From Pseudomonas laurylsulfatiphila (GTDB taxonomy: Bacteria; Pseudomonadota; Gammaproteobacteria; Pseudomonadales; Pseudomonadaceae), in the NCBI RefSeq assembly GCF_002934665.1, contig NZ_NIRS01000009.1:62001-126000 (forward strand): a DNA stretch of 64,000 nucleotides, given 5' to 3'. How positions within the stretch are numbered: position 1 is the stretch's first letter; each line of letters opens with the position of its first letter. Under the pieces are notes generated by a model. It had not been told where the DNA came from and did not search any database. It saw only the letters and a list, made by a program, of their open reading frames with translations. This document shows, in pieces, positions 17,201-26,344 of the stretch. Position numbers and translations under genes: made by a program.

Positions 17201-18088
17201 TCAACTGCGGCGATCGACGATATACCGGGCCAGATCACGCAACGGCTCGGCCGCCGCGTCAAACGGTCGCAGGGCGTGTAGGGCCTGGTCGCGCAGCTCA
17301 AGGGCATAGGCCTTGGCCGCATCGAGGCCGAGCAGGGCCGGGTAGGTCGGTTTGTCCCGGGCAATGTCGGCGCCTTGGCGTTTGCCGAGGGTGGCGGTAT
17401 CGCTTTCGACGTCGAGAATGTCGTCCTGGACCTGGAATGCCAGGCCGATGGCCTGTGCATAAGTCTGCAGGGACTTGAGTTCGTCTTTCTCGGCACGGCC
17501 GCTGGCCAGGGCACCGAGTTTGACGCTGACTTCGATCAGCGCACCGGTCTTGTGCCGGTGCATGTATTCCAGGGCTTTCTGGTCGAGCTTCAGGCCGACC
17601 GAACCGAGGTCGATGGCCTGACCGCCGACCATGCCCGCCGGGCCTGCCGCCAGTGCCAGGGCGCTGACCATCTGCAGGCGGATTTCGGCATCCGACGCGC
17701 TCAGACGCGGGTCTAGCAGGGCGCTGAAGGCCAGGCTCTGCAAGCCGTCGCCGGCGAGGATCGCGCAGGCTTCATCGAATTTCTTGTGGGTGGTGGGCTG
17801 ACCGCGACGCAGATCGTCATCGTCCATCGCCGGTAAATCGTCATGCACCAGTGAATAGGCGTGGATCAGCTCCACCGCACAGGCGGCACCGTTGGCTTGC
17901 TCAGGCTTGCCGCCCAACGCTTCACAGGCGGCGTAGGCCAGCAGTGGACGCACGCGTTTGCCGCCATTCATCACGCTGTAGCGCATGGCTTCGTAAAGCC
18001 GTGCCAACTCGGGGCCTGGTGCCGTGAACAGGGTTTCCAGAGCCGCATTGACGCGAGCCTGGCTGGTGGCCGAGTACGCTGCAATCAT
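17201..18088 (-). CDS. ispA: farnesyl diphosphate synthase
   Basis: 295 residues. First Asp-rich motif DDLPAMDDDDLRRG (about 84-97), second FQVQDDILD, plus GGKRVRP and KTGALI. It condenses IPP with DMAPP/GPP to farnesyl diphosphate for quinones and undecaprenyl lipids. The ATG overlaps the xseB stop by 4 bases. Confidence 0.97.
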   Translation of the reverse strand: MIAAYSATSQARVNAALETLFTAPGPELARLYEAMRYSVMNGGKRVRPLLAYAACEALGGKPEQANGAACAVELIHAYSLVHDDLPAMDDDDLRRGQPTTHKKFDEACAILAGDGLQSLAFSALLDPRLSASDAEIRLQMVSALALAAGPAGMVGGQAIDLGSVGLKLDQKALEYMHRHKTGALIEVSVKLGALASGRAEKDELKSLQTYAQAIGLAFQVQDDILDVESDTATLGKRQGADIARDKPTYPALLGLDAAKAYALELRDQALHALRPFDAAAEPLRDLARYIVDRRS

Positions 18089-18327
18089 TCTGGCTGATCC
18101 GCGTCGAAGGGTTCCTCGGCCAACTCGCCATCACGCTCGAGCAGTACCTGAACCTTTTGCTCGGCCTGGGCCAGTGCCGCCTGGCAATCGCGGGTCAGAC
18201 CGATGCCTTGCTCGAAAGCGGCCAGCGAGTCCTCCAGCGACAATTCGCCATTCTCCAGACGCTCCACCAGCGTTTGCAGGTCGGCGAGGGACTGTTCGAA
18301 ATCCAGTGCAGCTTTTTTGCGGGCCAT
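18085..18327 (-). CDS. xseB: exodeoxyribonuclease VII small subunit
   Basis: 80 residues. Typical coiled-coil core LDFEQSLADLQTLVERLENGELSLEDSLAAFEQG split over residues 8-42, with an acidic tail. Partner of XseA (not in the window). First gene of xseB-ispA-dxs. Confidence 0.96.
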   Translation of the reverse strand: MARKKAALDFEQSLADLQTLVERLENGELSLEDSLAAFEQGIGLTRDCQAALAQAEQKVQVLLERDGELAEEPFDADQPE

Positions 18328-18609
18328 GGCGGCGATTTCCGGTTGACGTTAAACCGGCGCGACACTAGCAGATAGGGGGTTTATGGGCAAACTCACAGAC
18401 GACGCACACCCCCGTAGGAGCTGCCGGGTTATCGTGATTCCCGCCGCAATTTCGCAGCCATCCGATTGTTAAAAAACACCCGAATGGCTAACCTTCGAGC
18501 CCTATACGACCTGGCAGTCACGGGTCTTTCAGACGAAACGCAGTATTCCCATCTGTAACGCGCCCAGGATCAGGCGCAAGGTTTCGTCAGGCATGGCAGG
18601 AGGCGTCGC
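18328..18609. other. divergent intergenic region, xseB / mag operon
   Basis: A 282-base gap that must hold the promoters of xseB-ispA-dxs and of the mag operon. At about 18412-18430 there is a lone REP half (CGTAGGAGCTGCCGGGTTAT). AGGAGG at 18598-18603 is an excellent ribosome site for magA, 6 bases from the ATG. In P. aeruginosa the mag operon is under RsmA control, and GGA triplets here (18567, 18598) could be RsmA contacts. I cannot assign a promoter with confidence. Confidence 0.5.
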
Positions 18610-19401
18610 ATGCGCTCATTTCTTTTGCTGCTGATCGGGCTGGTTTTCGCGCCCGGGATTCTGGCCGCGCCGGATGCCGAGTTGTCGGAGCCGGTGGGCG
18701 GCTGGCGCTATAACGGTTTGCTGGATCGCACGGAAAACCCGCAAGTCGCCTATCCCACGCCGCCCATCGACCGGGGCGTGCAGCGCAATCGCACGATGAT
18801 CGAAGGCCAACTCAAGGCCCTCGGCACTCAGCGTGGGCCGCACACGCTGGCGGTCAACGGCAATCCCTTGAATCTGTACACCGACGACCAGGGCCGTTTC
18901 GCCCGGCCCTATGCGTTTGGTGCCGGCTCCAACAGCGTCGAAGTGCGTAGCGTTGAAGGCCAGTCGCTCAAGCGCGTTCAATTCTATGAAGCCAACAATC
19001 TGCGCACCCCGGCGCGGATTCGTGTGGTGCTGGGCTGGGACGACCCGAAGGCCGAACTCGATTTGCACATCATTACCCCCGACGGCCAGCACGCTTTCTG
19101 GGCGCACTCGGCGCTGACCAATGGCGGCGGCCTCGACCCGGACGGCGTCGATGGGCCCGGCCCGGAAATGTTCACCATGACCGCGCCGCTGCATGGAACC
19201 TATCTGGTTTACGTGAACTATTGGGGCAACTTCGGCAGCGGCGGCTATAACTTCGATGAGGCCGGCAACCAGAACGAGGTGATCACCTCGCAGATCAACC
19301 TGGTACTCAACGAAAACACCGTCGATGAAAAACGCGAGACCTTTATCGTGCCCCTGCGCGCAATCGGCGACCTGCTGCTGGTCAAGACTTTCAACTATTA
19401 A
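18610..19401 (+). CDS. magA: MagA-like DUF2135 (YfaP-family) protein
   Basis: 263 residues, exported (signal peptide ends about ILAAPD, residue 20). The DUF2135 domain lies in the C-terminal half: WDDPKAELDLHIITPDGQHAFW, then GPEMFTMTAPLHGTYLVYVNYWG. It opens the six-gene alpha-2-macroglobulin operon. In P. aeruginosa MagA, MagB and MagF were found in an inner-membrane complex with MagD. It is a paralogue of the last gene (27968-28780), with the same D-L-D/D-L-H-x-I-T-P-D-G core. It could act as a scaffold or adaptor for MagD. Confidence 0.9.
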   Translation: MRSFLLLLIGLVFAPGILAAPDAELSEPVGGWRYNGLLDRTENPQVAYPTPPIDRGVQRNRTMIEGQLKALGTQRGPHTLAVNGNPLNLYTDDQGRFARPYAFGAGSNSVEVRSVEGQSLKRVQFYEANNLRTPARIRVVLGWDDPKAELDLHIITPDGQHAFWAHSALTNGGGLDPDGVDGPGPEMFTMTAPLHGTYLVYVNYWGNFGSGGYNFDEAGNQNEVITSQINLVLNENTVDEKRETFIVPLRAIGDLLLVKTFNY

Positions 19402-19439
19402 GCATCCCGCTCCACGGATGAACATCGGGTTTTGTGAAC

Positions 19440-21152
19440 ATGAGTGATAGCACTGTTACTCCGGCCGCTGGTGCACCCGCGGCCAAACCTTCCCTGCATT
19501 GGCCGACGCTGCTGATCGGCATATGCCTGGTCGCTGGCGTAGCCGGTGGGTTGGGGTGGCTCATGCACAAGCCCAAGGCGCCGGCGCCTGCGTTGGCCAG
19601 TGACAAACTGGGTATGGGCCGCCCGGATGGTTTGCTGGAAACCCACTCCTTGAGCCAATTGCCCAAAGACCTGCTTGCAGTGCCCTTCCTCAAGGAAACC
19701 CTGACCGAAGATTTCGTCTTCTACTACGAAACACACGCCGATCGCCTCGGCTTGATCGGCAGTCTGCGGCGGATCATCTACGAACATGACCTGAAGTTGC
19801 AGGACACCCTGATCGAGCAACTGTTTGATCAGCCTGCCGACGTAGCGTTGTGGCGCGGAACGGACGGGCGGCTCAAGGATTTCCTGCTGGTGATGGATCG
19901 CGGCGGTCTGGCCAAGGTGCTGGAACCGCTGGCCAAAGTCGCGCTGGACGACTCGCAGCTGAGCAAGGTTGCTGACGTGAAGGTCGGCAGCGAAGACGTG
20001 CCGCTCTATCAACTCAATTACAACGCCAGCAAGGCGCTGTTGTTCGCGTCCCATGGCGACAAACTTGTGGTGCTGTCCAATCCGGCGAAACTCTACGATC
20101 CGCAAAGCGGTGCAGCGGAGGAATCGGGCAGCGTATCGACCACGGCTATTGCCGCGCTGCTCAATGGCGAAAAGCTGTTTCCCGAAGCTTTCGGCCTGCC
20201 ACCTCGTGCGCCGCAGGTGAAACAACGCCTGTCGGTGAATGCCAGCGTGCTGGCCATGGGTTACCAGCGTTTTATCCCGAACTTCGCCGGTCTGCGTTTC
20301 GACATGGACGACAAGGGCTGGCACAGCTTCCTGGCCATGGACGAACTGGAGAACCAGCCGGATTTCGATTTCAAACCGATCTGGCAAGCCATGCCTATGG
20401 GGGCCAGCGCTTGCGTGGCGTTGCCGCTGGCTGCCGAACAACAGAAGCCGCTGCTGGTGAAGCTCGGTGCCGAGGAGAAGGTGGCCCAGGCACTGACCGA
20501 ACACATGGCTGGCGCGGCGGGGCTGTGCTGGTATGCCGATTCGCGGTTGTACACGCCCTTGCTGGTGGCCAGCCTCAACGATGACGACGGCGGCAAGCTC
20601 GATGGGGATCTGGGCAGCCTGTTCGGCTCGATGGTCGGTGCGCACGAGAGCAATGTCGAAGTCGGTGCCTTCCCGGTGGTGGAAAAACAGCAAGGCCAGA
20701 GCCATCAGTGGCAACGTCAGGTCAGCTCCAGTTTCGGTCCTTATTCGGCCAAGGAAGCTCAAGATCCCGATGCCATCACCGGCAAGGCGTTCATGAAAGT
20801 CAGCCTGGCGCGCCATGGTTCGACGCTGCTGTTTTCCCTCGACGACAAGCTGGTGGACAAGGCCCTTGGCACCCTCGACAAACGCTTCCCGCCGATGGCC
20901 GACGTGGTGCCCACGGACCTGTTGATGCCAGTCTATTTCGGCCCCGATTCGATGGCGCAACTGATACAGCAGGAAACCCTCGACAGTCTGCCCCAGGACA
21001 TGGAGCCGGTGTTCTACAACGCCGCGCAAACCTTCCTGATTCCGAAACTGCGCACGCTCGGTGGCTACGGCAAATACGCCCTGACCTTGCCCGAAGGCAG
21101 CGAGCCAGACGGCCATTGGCAGTGGCTGCCGCTGGAGTGGAAAGCGCTGTGA
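19440..21152 (+). CDS. magB: MagB-like DUF2138 membrane-anchored protein
   Basis: About 570 residues. After a short cytosolic tail, one membrane segment (TLLIGICLVAGVAGGLGWLM, about 22-41) anchors a large periplasmic domain (DUF2138, YfaA family). The start is either the ATG at 19440 or a GTG two codons upstream; no strong ribosome site separates them. Its stop overlaps the magC GTG. In P. aeruginosa the homologue is part of the MagD inner-membrane complex. No catalytic motif is seen; a structural anchor is the likely role. Confidence 0.88.
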   Translation: MSDSTVTPAAGAPAAKPSLHWPTLLIGICLVAGVAGGLGWLMHKPKAPAPALASDKLGMGRPDGLLETHSLSQLPKDLLAVPFLKETLTEDFVFYYETHADRLGLIGSLRRIIYEHDLKLQDTLIEQLFDQPADVALWRGTDGRLKDFLLVMDRGGLAKVLEPLAKVALDDSQLSKVADVKVGSEDVPLYQLNYNASKALLFASHGDKLVVLSNPAKLYDPQSGAAEESGSVSTTAIAALLNGEKLFPEAFGLPPRAPQVKQRLSVNASVLAMGYQRFIPNFAGLRFDMDDKGWHSFLAMDELENQPDFDFKPIWQAMPMGASACVALPLAAEQQKPLLVKLGAEEKVAQALTEHMAGAAGLCWYADSRLYTPLLVASLNDDDGGKLDGDLGSLFGSMVGAHESNVEVGAFPVVEKQQGQSHQWQRQVSSSFGPYSAKEAQDPDAITGKAFMKVSLARHGSTLLFSLDDKLVDKALGTLDKRFPPMADVVPTDLLMPVYFGPDSMAQLIQQETLDSLPQDMEPVFYNAAQTFLIPKLRTLGGYGKYALTLPEGSEPDGHWQWLPLEWKAL

Positions 21153-21787
21153 CGGCATTGATCCGCAGTCTCGGCCTGCTGGCGTTGTTGCTGAGCGCAG
21201 GTGCCCGCGCTGTCGAGGCACCATCGCTCGACCCGCAGCAATCCCAAGTGTTTCGTGCCTGGTTCGTGCGCATCGCCCAGGAGCAACTGAGCCAGGGTCC
21301 GAGCCCCCGTTGGTATCAACAAGACTGCGCCGGACTGGTGCGCTTTGCCGCCAATGAAGCGCTGAAAGTCCATGACGACAAATGGCTGCGCAGCAATGGC
21401 CTGTCCAATCGTTACCTGCCGCCGGAGCTGCAATTGAGCGACGCCCAGCGCGGTCTCGCCCAGCAGTGGCAGCAGGGCGGCGGCAAGGTCGGGCCGTACG
21501 TCAACGCGATCAAATTGATCCAGTTCAACAGCCATCTGGTCAGCCGCGATGTGTCACAGGCACGCCCCGGCGACCTGATGTTTTTCGATCAGGGCGACGA
21601 CCAACACCTGATGATCTGGATGGGCCGCTACATCGCCTATCACACCGGCACCACCACACCCACCGACAACGGCATGCGTTCGGCAAGCCTGCAGCAACTC
21701 ATGACATGGAAGGACACCCGATGGATACCCGACGCAGCCAACCCCAACTTCATCGGCGTCTATCGACTGAATTTTCTATCCCAATGA
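21149..21787 (+). CDS. magC: MagC-like DUF1175 protein, NlpC/P60-type fold suspected
   Basis: 212 residues from a GTG overlapping the magB stop. The signal peptide ends near ARAVEA. Residues about 50-60 read WYQQDCAGLVRFAANEA, with the DC-x-GLVRF pattern of NlpC/P60 hydrolases. Downstream, RPGDLMFFDQGDDQHLMIWMG supplies the PGDL-x-FF turn and a candidate catalytic His (QHLMIW). These are the Cys and His positions of a papain-like peptidoglycan or peptide hydrolase. The family is officially of unknown function. The overlap with magD (ATGA) implies translational coupling. Confidence 0.85.
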   Translation: MTALIRSLGLLALLLSAGARAVEAPSLDPQQSQVFRAWFVRIAQEQLSQGPSPRWYQQDCAGLVRFAANEALKVHDDKWLRSNGLSNRYLPPELQLSDAQRGLAQQWQQGGGKVGPYVNAIKLIQFNSHLVSRDVSQARPGDLMFFDQGDDQHLMIWMGRYIAYHTGTTTPTDNGMRSASLQQLMTWKDTRWIPDAANPNFIGVYRLNFLSQ

Positions 21788-24700
21788 CCGGTGCCCGCAT
21801 GCTGCGTTTTCTGTCTCTGATGTTGGTGTGGGTGCTGCCACTTTCGGTGGTTAACGCCGATGACTCAGTCCCGGCCAGCGGCTATGCGCCGGTGGCTGGC
21901 GAGAGTTTTTTCCTGCTGGCCGACAGCAGTTTCGCCAGCGATGAACCGGCGATGGTGCGCCTCGAAGCGCCGGGCCGCGACTATCGCCGGTTTCGCATGG
22001 AGCCTTATGGTGGCGCGGACATTCGGGTGTATCGCATCGACAAGCCGCTGGACTTCCTCAAACGCCAGAAGAACCTGCATCGGGTGGTCAGCGATGGCCA
22101 GTTCAAGGGTGAAGGTCTGTCCAACACCCTCGCGTACCTGTGGGACAACTGGTATCGCAAATCCCGCCGGGTGATGCAGCGGGCGTTTTCCTACGAGTCG
22201 CGTAAACAAGTCACCGAGGAAGTGCCGGAACTGAAGATGGGCAATGCGATGGCCGCGCCAACGCCCTACGATGCGCAGCCGCAATTCGCGTTGATACCGG
22301 GTTTGCCGGTGGTCAGCCAGTTCCGTTATCCGTTGTGGCAGGCCAAGCCGATCCAGCCACCGGCGGGGGTGAACCTGGCCGGGTCTTCCAGCGAGTTTGT
22401 CAGTGTCGCGCCGGGCAATGTGTACATCCCGCTGGGCAATCTCAAACCGGGTCTTTATCTGGTGGAAGCGCTGATCGGCAAGTACCGCGCAACCACCATG
22501 GTGTTCGTCTCCAACACCGTGGCGGTGAGCAAGATTGCCGGCGACGAATTGCTGGTGTGGGCTGCGCGCAAACACGAAGGCAGCTCGGTGCCGAAGGTCA
22601 ATGTGCTGTGGACCGACGGCCTGGGTGTGATGAGCAGCGGCGCCACCGATAGCGACGGCTTGCTGCGCCTGAAACACGTCAGCCCCGAGCGTTCCTTTGT
22701 GATCGGTGAAGACGAAGAGGGCGGGGTGTTCGTCTCCGAGAACTTCTACTACGACAGCGAAATCTACGACACCAAACTCTATGCCTTCACCGACCGGCCG
22801 CTGTATCGGCCGGGGGATTGGGTGTCGCTGAAAATCGTCGGACGTGAATTCAAGAACGCGCGGGACTCGGTGCAGCCAAGCGCTGCCGACGTCAATGTGA
22901 GCGTGCTCGATGCCACCGGCACGGCGCTGCAATCCCTCGATCTGAAGCTCGATTCCAGGGCCGGCACCCAGGGCCGCTTCCAGTTGCCAGACAATGCCGT
23001 GGCCGGTGGTTATGAACTGCGTTTCACCTACAAGGACCAGACCTACAGCAGCGCCTTTCGCGTCGCGGAATACATCAAGCCGCACTTCGAGATTTCGCTC
23101 AATCTGGCCAAGCAGGATTACCGCACCGGCGAGCCGGTCAAGGGCAGCCTGGTGCTGCTGTACCCGGACGGTAAACCAGTGGCCAATGCGAAATTGAGCC
23201 TGAGCCTGCGCGCCCAACAGTTGTCGATGGTCGACAACGAACTGCAATACCTCGGGCAATTTCCGGTGGAGCTGAGCAGTACCGAACTGACCACCGACGC
23301 CAAGGGCAACGCAACGCTCGACCTGCCCGCCGCCGACAAGCCAAGTCGCTACATGTTGACCGTGTTCGCCAGCGACGGCGCGGCGTATCGGGTCAAGACC
23401 ACCAAGGAAATCCTCATCGACCGTGGCGCGGCGAACTTCCGCTTGAGCGCGCCCCGACGCTTCAGCGCGGTGGGCGACAAGGTTGCGTTCAGCTACACCC
23501 GCGAAGGCGAGCAGGCCCAGGCCGTTACACCGGGCAGCTACGGCTGGGTACGTCTGGAAGACCAGAGCACCGGCGAAGGCAAACTCGCGGCAACCGACAA
23601 AGGTTTCACCCTGGGCTTTGACCGACCGGGCACCTACAACCTGACGCTCAAGGATGACCACGGTCGCGTGGTCGGCGCCACCGGGCATTCGGTTACCGGT
23701 GAGGGTGTCAAGGCCGTCCCCGGCACCGTGGAAATCGTCCTCGACAAGCCCGAGTACGTCACCGGCGATGAAGCGCTGGCGCTGATCACTTTCCCGGAGC
23801 CGGTCAACGATGCCTTGCTGTCGCTGGAGCGGGACAAGGTCGAGGCGACCGCGCTGCTGTCCAGAGGCGGTGACTGGCTGAAAACGGAAAAACTCAGCGA
23901 TACCCAATACCGCGCGCGCATCCCGGTGAAGGACGGCTTCGCGCCGAACCTGACCTTCTCGGTGCTGTACACCAAGGGCGGCCAGTACAGTTTCCAGAAC
24001 GCCGGCATCAAGGTGGTAACGCCACAAATCGACGTGGTCATCGCCACCGATAAAGACACCTACCAGCCGGGCGAAACCGTCTCGGTGGACCTGACGACTC
24101 AATTTGCCGGTAAGCCGATCCCGGCGCACCTGACAGTCAGCGTGGTCGATGAAATGGTCTACGCCCTGCAACCGGAAGTGGCGCCGAGCATCGACCAGTT
24201 CTTCTATCACCCGCGGCGCAACAACGTGCGCACCAGTGCCAGTTTGTCGTTCATCAGTTATGACGTTGCCTTGCCGGGCAGCCCCGGTGCACCGGGCAAA
24301 GCCAATCGCAGTGAGCGCGGCGTGAAGGTGTTGGAGCGGCCGCGTCGCGAGGACGTCGACACGGCGACGTGGCAACCAGAATTGCTGACCGACGCCAACG
24401 GCAAAACCCGTTTCACCTTCAAGATGCCCGACTCCCTGACCCGCTGGCGCATCACCGCCAGGGCCATCGCCGATGATGGGCAGGTCGGACAGAAGAAGCA
24501 ATTCGTACGCTCGGAAAAACCGCTGTACCTGAAGTGGAGCGGGCCGAGCCGATTCCGTAGCGGCGACAAGCCGGACCTCGGTGTGTTCGCCTTCAGTCAG
24601 GCCGAGAAACCGGTCAAGGCCGAACTGGTGACCCGTTACGCCGGCAACGAACAGCGCGTGCCTGTGACCCTGAACAGCGGCATCAACTACATCCAGTTGC

Positions 24701-26343
24701 CGGCGTTTGAACTGGCCAATGGCGAGTGGAGCGCCGAGCTGGTGCAGGACGGCAAAACCGCTGACGCGTTGACGGTGAACCTGAGCGCGACCGGTGAAGG
24801 CTGGCGGGTGACGCAATCGCAGAGTCTCGATGTGAGCAGCGGCGATACACCGCTGACGCTGCCGGCAGACGCAACCGATATTCGCCTGCGCCTGGATGAC
24901 AGTCCGCAAGCGTTGTTCCGTTCGGCCCTCGACGACCTGTTGAGCTACCCCTACGGTGGCGTCGAGCAGACCGCCAGTCGCCTGCTGCCGTTGAGCATCG
25001 CCTACCCGACGCTGGCGGCGAATCCGCATATCCGTGATCGCTTGCGCCTGATCATGCAAAACAGTCGCCTGCGCCTGGTACAAATGGCCGGTCCTTCGGC
25101 GAGCTTCACCTGGTGGGGCATGGACGGCGAGCCGGACGCGTTCCTCACCGCCTACGCCTATTACGCCGACTGGCACGCCAGCCGGGTGCTGGACCTGAGC
25201 CTGCCGCCGGAGCATTGGCAGCGGGTGCTGGAGGTCTACGCCAAACAGGCGAACAACACGCCGTTGTTGCAGCGGGCGCTGATCCTGTCGTTCGCCAAAC
25301 AAATGCAGTTACCGGTTAACACCTTGCTCAGTGGCCTGATGGATGATCTGGCGAAAGCGGGCGAGGGCACGGCCGCCAACCTGATGGAGGATGGTGAAGA
25401 CAGTCTCGTCATGAGCGATCCTGACTCAGCTTTGGGGCTGGCTGCCGCGCGAGTGCTGACGGCCTCGTTGGCCAGGCAGGCGAAGGTTGTTCTGCCGGGG
25501 GCGTTCAGCCGGCAACTGGCCGACGCGCAGCAACGTCTGGCGGTCAGTTCCCAGCCGTTCGCCGAAGCGCTGAACCTGTCGCTGCAACCCTTCGATCAGG
25601 CTCGCGCTCAGGCGTTGTTGCAACGCCTATTGCCGCAGCAATCGACTCTGGAACGGGCATTGGCGCTCACCTGGCTGCAACGCAGCATCGAGCAGGCATC
25701 GCCCACCATTGCATTGGCCCCGGGTGAAGGCTGGAAGAAACAGTACGGGGTTTCTGGTGAGATGTATTGGACGTGGCAGGGGCCTGCGCCAGTGCCGGCG
25801 GTATTGACGTTGACCGGGGTGCAGGAGCGTCCGCTGCGCGCTGCATTGAGCTATCGCAGCCAGCAGCCGGCGGTCGATCCTATGGCCGTGACCATCACCC
25901 GTCGCCTGTCGCGGCTGGTGCCGGGGGATGAGGCTTTCACTTTCAAACTCGAGGCAGTCGGCAACGCGCCGCTTTCCAGCGACAGCCTCTATCTCGACGA
26001 AGTGATCGTCACCAGCAAAGCCGCCAAACCGCTGCGCTACGGCCTGCTGGAAGTGCCGCTGCCACCGGGCGCCGATGTCGAGCGCACGACCTGGGGCATC
26101 AAGCTCATGGGCAAGGCCGGCACCGAACCGACATCGCTGGAGAAGGCGCGTTTCGAGCCGGGGCAAATGGCTTATGCCGTTCCGGTCGATGCCTTGAGTG
26201 GCGAATTGCGCCTGCGGCATCTGGTGCGTTTCTCGCAGAAGGGGCAGTTCAACTTGCCGCCGGTGCGATTCACTCAGGTGTATGCGCCGCAGCATCAGGC
26301 GATGGAACAAAAGGCAGCCCTTGGCCAGGTCACGGTTCACTGA
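21784..26343 (+). CDS. magD: MagD-like bacterial alpha-2-macroglobulin
   Basis: 1519 residues, the size of P. aeruginosa MagD. The signal peptide ends near VVNADDS (about 27). MG domains follow, with the typical DRPLYRPGDWVSLK (about residues 337-350) and the RWRITARAIADDGQVG stretch (about 890-905), then the alpha-helical thioester domain. At residues 1055-1062 the sequence is YPYGGVEQ where thioester macroglobulins have YPYGCLEQ, so the thioester Cys is lost. This is the YfaS type, not the pbpC-linked YfhM type. It traps attacking proteases in the periplasm. The P. aeruginosa homologue is cleaved from 165 to about 100 kDa and binds elastase. Confidence 0.95.
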   Translation: MTGARMLRFLSLMLVWVLPLSVVNADDSVPASGYAPVAGESFFLLADSSFASDEPAMVRLEAPGRDYRRFRMEPYGGADIRVYRIDKPLDFLKRQKNLHRVVSDGQFKGEGLSNTLAYLWDNWYRKSRRVMQRAFSYESRKQVTEEVPELKMGNAMAAPTPYDAQPQFALIPGLPVVSQFRYPLWQAKPIQPPAGVNLAGSSSEFVSVAPGNVYIPLGNLKPGLYLVEALIGKYRATTMVFVSNTVAVSKIAGDELLVWAARKHEGSSVPKVNVLWTDGLGVMSSGATDSDGLLRLKHVSPERSFVIGEDEEGGVFVSENFYYDSEIYDTKLYAFTDRPLYRPGDWVSLKIVGREFKNARDSVQPSAADVNVSVLDATGTALQSLDLKLDSRAGTQGRFQLPDNAVAGGYELRFTYKDQTYSSAFRVAEYIKPHFEISLNLAKQDYRTGEPVKGSLVLLYPDGKPVANAKLSLSLRAQQLSMVDNELQYLGQFPVELSSTELTTDAKGNATLDLPAADKPSRYMLTVFASDGAAYRVKTTKEILIDRGAANFRLSAPRRFSAVGDKVAFSYTREGEQAQAVTPGSYGWVRLEDQSTGEGKLAATDKGFTLGFDRPGTYNLTLKDDHGRVVGATGHSVTGEGVKAVPGTVEIVLDKPEYVTGDEALALITFPEPVNDALLSLERDKVEATALLSRGGDWLKTEKLSDTQYRARIPVKDGFAPNLTFSVLYTKGGQYSFQNAGIKVVTPQIDVVIATDKDTYQPGETVSVDLTTQFAGKPIPAHLTVSVVDEMVYALQPEVAPSIDQFFYHPRRNNVRTSASLSFISYDVALPGSPGAPGKANRSERGVKVLERPRREDVDTATWQPELLTDANGKTRFTFKMPDSLTRWRITARAIADDGQVGQKKQFVRSEKPLYLKWSGPSRFRSGDKPDLGVFAFSQAEKPVKAELVTRYAGNEQRVPVTLNSGINYIQLPAFELANGEWSAELVQDGKTADALTVNLSATGEGWRVTQSQSLDVSSGDTPLTLPADATDIRLRLDDSPQALFRSALDDLLSYPYGGVEQTASRLLPLSIAYPTLAANPHIRDRLRLIMQNSRLRLVQMAGPSASFTWWGMDGEPDAFLTAYAYYADWHASRVLDLSLPPEHWQRVLEVYAKQANNTPLLQRALILSFAKQMQLPVNTLLSGLMDDLAKAGEGTAANLMEDGEDSLVMSDPDSALGLAAARVLTASLARQAKVVLPGAFSRQLADAQQRLAVSSQPFAEALNLSLQPFDQARAQALLQRLLPQQSTLERALALTWLQRSIEQASPTIALAPGEGWKKQYGVSGEMYWTWQGPAPVPAVLTLTGVQERPLRAALSYRSQQPAVDPMAVTITRRLSRLVPGDEAFTFKLEAVGNAPLSSDSLYLDEVIVTSKAAKPLRYGLLEVPLPPGADVERTTWGIKLMGKAGTEPTSLEKARFEPGQMAYAVPVDALSGELRLRHLVRFSQKGQFNLPPVRFTQVYAPQHQAMEQKAALGQVTVH

Positions 26344-26344
26344 C

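Noticed and set aside
21865..25302. Very long open frame antisense to magD
   Set aside because: It lies entirely opposite a full-length, recognised A2M gene. High GC leaves long frames open on the other strand; its translation is repetitive and low in recognisable motifs.
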